Assembly: GCA_004794785.1 (NCBI GenBank)
Contig: SJOL01001804.1
Location: forward strand, 1,250,969 to 1,314,968
Length of the DNA: 64,000 bases
Source: Opisthorchis felineus
Taxonomy: Eukaryota; Platyhelminthes; Trematoda; Opisthorchiida; Opisthorchiidae
Direction: 5' to 3'
Numbering within the stretch: position 1 is the stretch's first letter; every line of letters starts with the position of its first letter. Below the pieces are notes generated by a model that saw only the letters and a program-made list of their open reading frames with translations, was not told where the DNA came from and made no database searches. This document shows, piece after piece, positions 57,177 to 64,000 of the stretch. Made by a program: the position numbers and the translations under genes.

Positions 57177-57236
57177 CTCAGTACATCATCCCCTATCTAC
57201 GTCAGCACGTGTCCATTCAAACAATGCCGGAGTGAA

Positions 57237-57400
57237 TGTCATGATTTTTGTGTGCCTATTATTATAATTACCCTATATACTCGTATTGGGCCTTTAAATG
57301 TACGCTTCAGCTCATCAACGCTTGTTCTTAGACAAGTAAAACGTTGTTTATCCTCGATAACCCGGACTCTGTTCTAACTCGTTCTCGGACACATTCTAAA
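57237..57400 (+). repeat. Possible start of the 3' LTR of the gypsy element
   Basis: Sixty bp after the pol frame ends, a purine stretch (CCGGAGTGAA) is followed by TGTCATGA, a plausible polypurine tract and LTR start with TG. A TATA-like CCTATATACTCG occurs 40 bp further. The other LTR is not in the window, so the boundary cannot be checked. A SINE head fragment lies just beyond. Confidence 0.3.
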
Positions 57401-57406
57401 CGTCTC

Positions 57407-57471
57407 ATGGAGTTCCAAACTTGAACTTTCTATCCGGTAGTTTCGCGCCTTATCTGCTGAGGCATCTCACT
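57407..57471 (-). mobile_element. SINE head fragment
   Basis: On the minus strand it reads GATGCCTCAGCAGATAAGGC, then GAAACTACCGGATAGAAAG and TTCAAGTTTGGAACTCC, which follows the tRNA-like head of the local SINE with many substitutions. The body is not recognisable, so this is a truncated or very old copy. Confidence 0.5.
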
Positions 57472-58324
57472 ATCACAGGATACTTGCAGAGGTTAGTGGA
57501 ATTGGTAGGGTTTTGCCTCTTCAAAGATGTACTGACATTCCAATAGCCAAGACAAACTTCATAGTTAGCACAACCATGGCCGTTTTGAGGACGATTGCCG
57601 GAGCGACTCCGTTCCTACAGTAGCAAGCGAAGTTCAACCAGAGTGGACAGCATCGTAGTTATCTTCGATTTCCAATCAATGCAAAGTCATCCAGAAGGCA
57701 TTCGAACATGTCGGATTAATTTTCATTCATGCTTCAAATTGGCACCATGTGAATAATCCCACATCACGTTTTCCGCCGGTGTAACCATCTTGTCTGTGCC
57801 CATCTTCCACAATTTTGTCTTAGGCTTGAAAGAACCAAGGAGTGGGACTATCTTCGTAAGCGAGGACATGATGACCGTGCGGTGACTGTCAACTACAGGT
57901 TCAAGGTGCGTCACGTGCGGAACCTGCAGCTTCTCATGGGAAGAGATACTTCCGAAATGCTCAGTTCTGGTTCAGTTTGTATTCTGGCTGGAAAGTAGTG
58001 AGTAGGACAAGAAGTAGGTCCCTAGAAAGCCATAGCCATGGGCCTCCGAACAGCTAGTCGACATAGTATTCCAACTGACTGTCAGCTTATTAAAGTCGCT
58101 AGAAACTACAGTCTCCGTTATCAGCAAACCTCACTGGTGGTGGGACCAGTACCGACATAATAACTTAAGTCTCCCAATCCACCGAGGTTCCACAGTGCCA
58201 CTGAAAGTCTGAAATCCAGCACCGATTTGCAGAACTATGGAATTACACCGTACGTTTCTTCCGGCCTCTCTATTCTGTCTGAATACATCATATCCTCGAA
58301 CGACATATTCCTTTTCCGTCGCGA
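57472..58324. other. Non-coding tract, nothing recognised
   Basis: Short frames only; no motif. Confidence 0.4.
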
Positions 58325-58480
58325 TTGAGGCGAAAAGGGACCTGAAGATCCGTGGTTCCAGCCCAACTATGATTATTCCGATTTATGCTTGGACAACTTG
58401 GCAGTATTTCATCCCTCGTGTTGCCTTCGCGTTGCACAGCATCTGAGCACCCATAGGGTGGTACAGATGAACGCTTTAGT
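58325..58480 (+). mobile_element. Highly diverged SINE copy
   Basis: Weak but ordered matches to the local SINE: GATCCGTGGTTCCAGCCCAAC, GCTTGGACAACTTGGCAG, TCCCTCGTGTTGCCTTCGCG, and a final block with AGATGAACGC. The A box is not recognisable. Confidence 0.55.
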
Positions 58481-58835
58481 CGTAGTCTGGTGTTAACCGG
58501 TTCCTTATAAAATTTGTCATGTAATAATTTTGTTCATCCGCCCATTGTTTTATTTATTTCTGATGCTTCTGATGCTTCCCACCATCACTTTCCTTAGAGC
58601 TTCTTCTTGCACTAAATCCACCAACCACTGCCTCACCCTGTCTCTCTTCCGGTGTTAGATTGCAAAGGACTCGTTGGTCCCTCATTGGTCTTCTGTTTTA
58701 CTTCATCGTTAAACTGGGTGCCCACTGATTCTTCAAGTTCTAAAGTCAAATGAATCGAGGCGTGGTGGTTCACGCAGCAGTGACTTCGTCCATCGAAGGT
58801 AAGGATGGCGCAGGAGTGGTAGCCGGAGGGGGGGG

Positions 58836-59020
58836 GGCGAGATGGCTCAGTGGTAAGAGCGCGAATTTGCTGACCGGAAGGTCCGCGGTTCGAACCCGAC
58901 CTCCGCTTCTCGACTTCCCTTGTCTAGGCTTGGGCAACCTGACAGGATCCCAGCCCTCGTGCTTCCTTTGGGTGGCATGGCAGCTAGGCACCGAAAAGCG
59001 TGTTACAATGGAATGGAGTG
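58836..59020 (+). mobile_element. tRNA-headed SINE, best-preserved copy
   Basis: A perfect A box (TGGCTCAGTGG, 58843-58853) and perfect B box (GGTTCGAACCC, 58887-58897) are 33 nt apart, as in Pol III promoters. The body is the most complete in the window: CTCGACTTCCCTTGTCTAGG, CTTGGGCAACCTGACAGG, CAGCCCTCGTGCTTCCTTTG, GGCACCGAAAAGCGTGTTAC. A run of ten G directly precedes it. The sequence after the B box does not fold into a tRNA acceptor stem at the right distance, so this is not a tRNA gene. It might still be transcribed. Confidence 0.88.
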
Positions 59021-62003
59021 AAAGCCACAGACGAAGCGAGGGCCCAGTAGATTTAGTAACGTTAAATTGTTTTACTTGTCTAATAAAGCGTAAAGTGAGG
59101 ACTATGAATTGAAGACAACAGCTCAGACGGCGGATCGCAATGCGTGACAAAGCATATCTGTCAGGACGAATAACTGTTGTTGTGTCGTATCGCGAAAAGA
59201 CGGTAATTTTAGGCGGGCCTGAGTCGTCGGTAGGGTCTTTCACCCTTTGTTGTCATATCAGGATGGTTTCCAGCCGATAGATTGCTAGGCAACACCGGCT
59301 GAAGAAGGCAGTCATCTGTCATAGGAAGTACGAGTCCTAACTACCGTGGCGTATGGAGCGTAACTGGTTGATAGGTCTAGAGAATTAATTTTCCGAAGGA
59401 GCAGCTCATGTATTCCAGTATTATCGATGTTCCTACCAGGTCACTGCAATTCTTCGGTGACGCTGTCAAACAGCCTTCGAAAATATGCACGCAGCTAATT
59501 CACCAAGTAGGATAGATCGTATGGTAGCAAGGTACACTTCTGACGGCCTAAACGGCATCACGCGAGCACCGTAAACGTCGAAGACCGGAAAATGCCGTAC
59601 GGTTCCTTCCGAGTGGGGAAGTGATTTCATGTTTCACCAATCCACCAGGACTTATGCAGCCGCTCAGGTGGCTAACCTATCTACCACACCGATCAGTTGA
59701 TTTACAAGGGCGAGGTTTTCGTCTGATTCTACCGTCTTGGGGTGGTACTCAAAACTTGGGAGTTTGTAGCCGATCTAGAGGCCGATTGAAGTCATCGCGG
59801 TATCCAGCGATTTCACATTGCATGGACTTCATGCGTTCGTTCCACATCCTGATGTTCACTCGAAATTACTGCCCTGCTTCATCCTGTTATTCAAGACACG
59901 GTTGTGTGTGCTTATTTGACTTTCCCAAATAGGCACCGATAGTCTGTGGCTTTCGGTTTCTTAAAACGCAATCTACGTCCATAAATGGACGCCCCCATTG
60001 TTAATGTGAGCGCGATAGTTCTACTTCATAGCATGGCTTTTGGTTCCTGTGATTAATCGCTTTGCTCCTCAGGCTGCATTTTTCGCCACTTTTTCGAACG
60101 GTGGAATGTGGTGGTATGTGACACTCCGTGTCAGCCAGAAAGTGAATAAAGAGTACAAAATCCAGCTGACCAAGACAGCCGTTCGATCCTAGCTTCAACC
60201 CAGGATGGATCTCTCTCACGGGCCATTAGTCGGCCCATTGACATTATTGAACATTTTTCTGTACTACTCGTAGCAGTATCTCTTTCCGGTGAAGCATGGT
60301 TAATTAGTCAGAAGAAACTTAAGGCGACCCTATCTCGCTCGAATTTCGATTTTGCGAACCATCACCGACTTTTAGAATCCACTTTTACTGGCGCTGGCTT
60401 CGGAATTTCGTGGTTACTGGATCTGTGGAATGAAGGCACATAAAAGATCATGACTACTCGTTGCACCATCAACGTCAGTGTGGTGACTCAATCTTCATTT
60501 ATCCATTCCGCAAAAATGGCGTGGCACTCCAAGGGCGACATGTGGGGACACAATAAATCCATCACAGGGACACATATGTATCACCACGTAGGCTCGTTGC
60601 GGATGGCAAGTAGCTCGCCCCGAAACACAATGAACGCTCGTCCAAGAAAATAATTCAGGACTCTTTTGGATGACTATTCCCGGGATTCCCCTAGCTGGAA
60701 AGGGTATCACAATGGGCATCACAACAGCGATACCGCGATACCATTGATTCAATTTACTTGCCTTTCAAGTGAAGCGTGTTGAGCCTGGTAACCGACAATT
60801 ACAGATCACTTCGACCCTGGAAGCTCTGGCAATCGCCTCAGTGGTCCCATCACTGCAGCTAGCTCAGGCCTGCATAAAGTGAAGCAGAACCACAACTCGA
60901 ATGCGACTGCAAAGTGACGAGTGGAAACCGACCTGACTGATGCTATTACCACAACCTCAGAAATAACTTCTCGTCGTCCCCTCTCATATAAACGGTATCC
61001 GCGGAAGAAACACCCCATTTACGACCGTATAGTCATACATCGTCGATGGATGGCGCTTCAGGTACCACTGGTCTGTAGCGGGCACGTAGGAACCGTGTAA
61101 ACCGTCGGAGATTACACAATAAAAAACGTTATATTTTGGGAAAATACGAAGTGCAACTTGAACAAACTGTTGCAGTGCACATAAACCATCATAAGGTTAC
61201 ATTTTTTATTAAAATCCTACAGAGCCTTCCATGAACTCCTCAGAGATCACAAGAGTGAAAAATTGAAAGGCTGTGATAATAGTGATATTCAACCTACCTA
61301 ATTAGGGAACCTGCGTGTAGTGAGTTCAATCTTGATGGGGCTAAATGACAGAGCACCGTGGTCGAGCAGTGACCCGCAGAAACGCGGAGTAGCTATCGGC
61401 AACGGACCCAGTAGAACCCCGACTGCTGATTGGTCCAGTGAAGCAGGTGCTACCGAAACAATGGGTATACATGGCCGCGCCTTGGAAGCACAACGCTTTT
61501 TTTGCAAAACCTTTGCGACTGGAATAAAACATTTTATGCCAGAATGTTGCCTTTTGTTGCATATGTACTCAGACTGAAAATCACCCTAATCTACTATCAT
61601 TTTTTCGCGATTTATTTCAATTAATCTCCCTTCTAAATTTTTGGCGCGCATTCGACTTTGAACTTGCTGTGCTATTACTTCATAAGTGGCTTCATACACC
61701 TTTGTTGAGCGAATGGGAGCTGTATCCTTTTCATCCTTCACGGAGTTCGAGAAGACGTCAAATGAATACATGAAGGATAACTAGGTGGTATTTGTGCGTT
61801 CATCCAGTAATCGAAGCACCAACGCTGCATTGCGTTACGAGTGGGTGTACTATAAATGCAGCAGACAACCTGCAAGACAAACGGAAAGTCAAGGAATCCA
61901 AAGAAGCTAGTAAGCTGAGCGTGTTTTTATAATAAAAAACAGTACGCGATGCATCGGCTGTCCAGCGCGGTTTCGTCTAAGGAGGAAAGGGAACCATCTC
62001 GCA
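59021..62003. other. Tract without a confident gene, with some unassigned frames
   Basis: The plus frame 59621-59932 (103 codons) and the frames between 60001 and 60752 have no domain; the texture (open in pieces, frame-shifted) suggests old transposons. The minus frame 61771-61586 (61 codons, VQSRMRAKNLEGRLIEINRE) reads like natural protein, charged and helical, with a stop at 61586, but I cannot name it or find splice support. Confidence 0.3.
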
Positions 62004-63155
62004 GTTACATCTTATTATCTTGAACACGAACATAAGGTTTCTAAGTATTTGTACGATCTGCTTCCGGCAAATCGACGGCTAACCAAAGAGGAGTTGTGCA
62101 CCTGCAGGGCCCTGCTGAAGTATGGAATGCCGTCGTGTGAAGTGCGGCAATTTGTGGCCGATGAATTTTGCAAAATCCTTACCACTCAAAACATATACAA
62201 CTACCGCCGGAGCTGTTGACCGGCTCCGTTGAGTAGGTGCCGCATAGTTGAGTTTTATTGTGGCAGATGATATGCCTTTGGTCTTGGCAAAACTTCGGGA
62301 GACCGGACGCGTGCTTCTGCCGCAGTCGGGGGGAGTTCACCATAGCCACATATGCTTCTCCAGATGGCAGCAGATAGCGTTGTTTCGACGCCTTCCAGAT
62401 GTGGTAAACGTCGACGATACACACGCGGCAAAGCCGCTTTGGGTAACCTTTTTAAAGCACCTAATGTTGGGCCCGTAGATACAAGCTGTATACTTTCCTG
62501 ATCACTGATGACATGGGTATCGGCCGTCCGGTGATATATGCCTTCGTAGAAAGCGAACAGTTTGCCCCCATGGGTAAACTGTTCGCCTTATTCAGGGAAA
62601 TGGCGGGGAAGCATTATCAAGCGAAAACTTTCGTCATGGACAAGCTGGTGGCACAAATGCAGGCTGCAAGAGTCGTGTTCGGGTGCGACGTCATGTTGCG
62701 GTACTTCCATCTTAGGAAAGCTATCAGGAAGCGCTACTCATCATATAACATCCATGTATTTTTGGTCACAGACACTCTGCGAAGAGGCGGCATATATTCC
62801 ACCGCACGGCCCGCTTGAACGATGCCGTGCACGAGGTTTTTTGTTTATCAGAATGCAATAACACAGGTTCCGGCAAGATCTACAAATTCTGCGCCGCTAG
62901 GACCCGCGATGCGTCTCTTATCTTACGACCCACTGGTTTTACATCAACCCAAATATGGCTGTACGCGCACAATCCGGGAAGGTTCTCTTTGGCAATGTGA
63001 CCAACAACCGTCTGGTTAACTTACGTTTACTAACTTATTGTTCGTGGTGCAAACACCCAGGTGCTCCAAGACGGTTGACGCCTGTGCTGCAGAATGCACA
63101 TGCCCATTCTAACAGGCAGTGTGGCACCCCTGCATCCATTTGTTCTGTGTAGTTA
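62004..63155 (+). mobile_element. Decayed MULE-type DNA transposase (ZSWIM-like)
   Basis: The plus strand carries an N-terminal zinc-binding style segment, YYLEHEHKVSKYLYDLLPAN, followed by RLTKEELC and NIYNYRR (62004-62216), typical of the region before the MULE domain. The DDE core follows in other frames: LFRRLPDVVNVDDTHAAK with Asp at 62413, MGIGRPVIYAFVESEQFAPM from 62513, and TFVMDKLVAQM with Asp at 62639, then GCDVMLRYFHLRKAIRKR with the CxxxxxxxH-type helix near 62687-62740. LFGNVTNNRLVNL near 62979-63018 is the conserved segment after the core. It is interrupted by stops and at least three frameshifts. MULE transposases move DNA by cut and paste; no terminal repeats were identified. 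Confidence 0.75.
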
Positions 63156-64000
63156 GAGATCAGGCGGTTCCAATCGGTAAGAACTATACTTCATAGATTT
63201 TTTCTTAGGTTGCTTCCCTATCCACCGATGTTGGCTGTCGGATTACAACCTGCCGGAAAAAGGCGTGCCATTTACACTTGTCCTCAAACCACCACCAGTA
63301 TATTTGGACGGCCTACGTAAACAACTGAACCGAGTGGTGGATAAGCTTCGGGGGCTGGATCCCAGAGGGGCAACCGCCATCATTAAGAAATCGATTGTTC
63401 AGGGACAAATCCTGCTGCGTCAAGGCTCAACGTCTGCAACTGACGGCCTCCCGTCGGTGGTCTAGGATACTGCACCTAATCCCAGATGTCGGTCTCAGGA
63501 CACACACTTGAACTTTTGAGTGCTCTGTTACCGGCAGGCTAGCACCAGTGTCCGCTGGTGTGCAAAGGATCGCGTATCATATCACGTCTACTGTTGTGAT
63601 GGTGAACCTTGCCCGCTGTGCGGCAGTGCTTTTCAGGCTTGTCCCAAAAATGAGTCCACAGAAGAATAATTTATTTTTGGTTCTCATCCTCCGGCCCGTC
63701 CAGAAAAGCGCAAAAGTGTGCTTGCTAAACATTCCGCAAGGAAGGCGTCTTATGATGTTGACCAGCCAAAAGCACAGAATCTTAGCCCAGTGTGTCCGCG
63801 ACGTTTTTGTGTGTCCGTAATTTTGGGTCCAAGGAGGAACTAATGGACAGTCGTGAGTAAATGTCTGAATACTACGATAAACACTGTAGAGCGCCAGCTA
63901 GATGAAAGAGACGAAGATGGTTTCATGTGACCCATCAGCTCCAGACAGTTCGTCTGTTAATGAGACCTCACGCACTTCATGTAAGTCTCGTGTTTCTTGA
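63156..64000 (+). other. Possible C-terminal continuation of the MULE transposase, and window end
   Basis: The plus frame 63265-63465 (66 codons, KPPPVYLDGLRKQLNRVVDK) is hydrophilic and coding-like. Further on, DRVSYHVYCCDGEPCPLCG (about 63568-63624) has a His and two CxxC-like pairs that could bind zinc. Both lie in line with the transposase and have no stops of their own, so they may be its C-terminal part (SWIM or zinc knuckle region), but I cannot match them to the family with confidence. A short frame at 63915-63998 ends at the window edge. Confidence 0.35.

Noticed and set aside
58836..58915. Apparent tRNA gene with perfect A and B boxes
   Set aside because: The 3' part does not give an acceptor stem at the right distance, and the sequence continues into a body shared by four other copies; it is a SINE.
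61586..61771. Minus-strand 61-codon frame as a host exon
   Set aside because: It looks protein-like but has no recognisable family and no convincing splice acceptor upstream; left unassigned.
1..64000. CRISPR arrays, operons, bacterial terminators and riboswitches
   Set aside because: The window is eukaryotic; no regularly spaced direct repeats or prokaryotic gene arrangement was seen.

Overview
The window is eukaryotic. Long reading frames are rare. One multi-exon gene has clean GT-AG introns of up to 13.5 kb, and most of the rest is decayed transposable element. The mix of elements points to a digenean trematode, most likely an opisthorchiid such as Clonorchis or Opisthorchis: a Ty3/gypsy integrase of CsRn1 type, LINE reverse transcriptases of a trematode type, a tRNA-headed SINE whose read-through peptide I associate with liver-fluke gene sets, and Penelope-like sequence. 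This is family recognition by eye; no search was run.

The only confident host gene is an Nck/Dreadlocks SH2-SH3 adaptor on the minus strand (52254 to 26151). Four coding exons join in a single frame (645+338+598+207 nt) to give 595 residues with three SH3 domains and one SH2 domain. Its first exon carries a possible 45-nt in-frame mini-intron. A strong splice acceptor lies 20 nt before the start codon, compatible with spliced-leader trans-splicing.

Layout: 1-26150 lies downstream of the gene and holds three decayed LINE copies (1-1245 minus; 3083-4110 plus; 19360-22010 plus), an unnamed dispersed repeat (called family R here), two copies of a tRNA-Leu-like repeat and a SINE. The third Nck intron (26358-36497) holds more family R and a near full-length dead LINE (31100-33850), followed by the 3' end of another (34140-34555). 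The second intron (37096-50573) holds a Penelope-like element with RT and GIY-YIG remnants (38736-39720), two SINEs and purine-rich tracts. Upstream of the gene (52275-64000) are two LINE 3' ends, a SINE joined directly to a LINE 3' end, a CsRn1-like pol fragment with its integrase triad intact, further SINE fragments, and a frameshifted MULE-type transposase (62004-63155).

The most unusual signal is a recurring motif that looks like the hammerhead ribozyme core (CTGATGAG, a short hairpin, then GAAAC or a relative). It occurs in family R, just after the Penelope-like ORF, and in one isolated place (54968) where flanking complementary arms could form stem I. All copies are imperfect, so this is a hypothesis.
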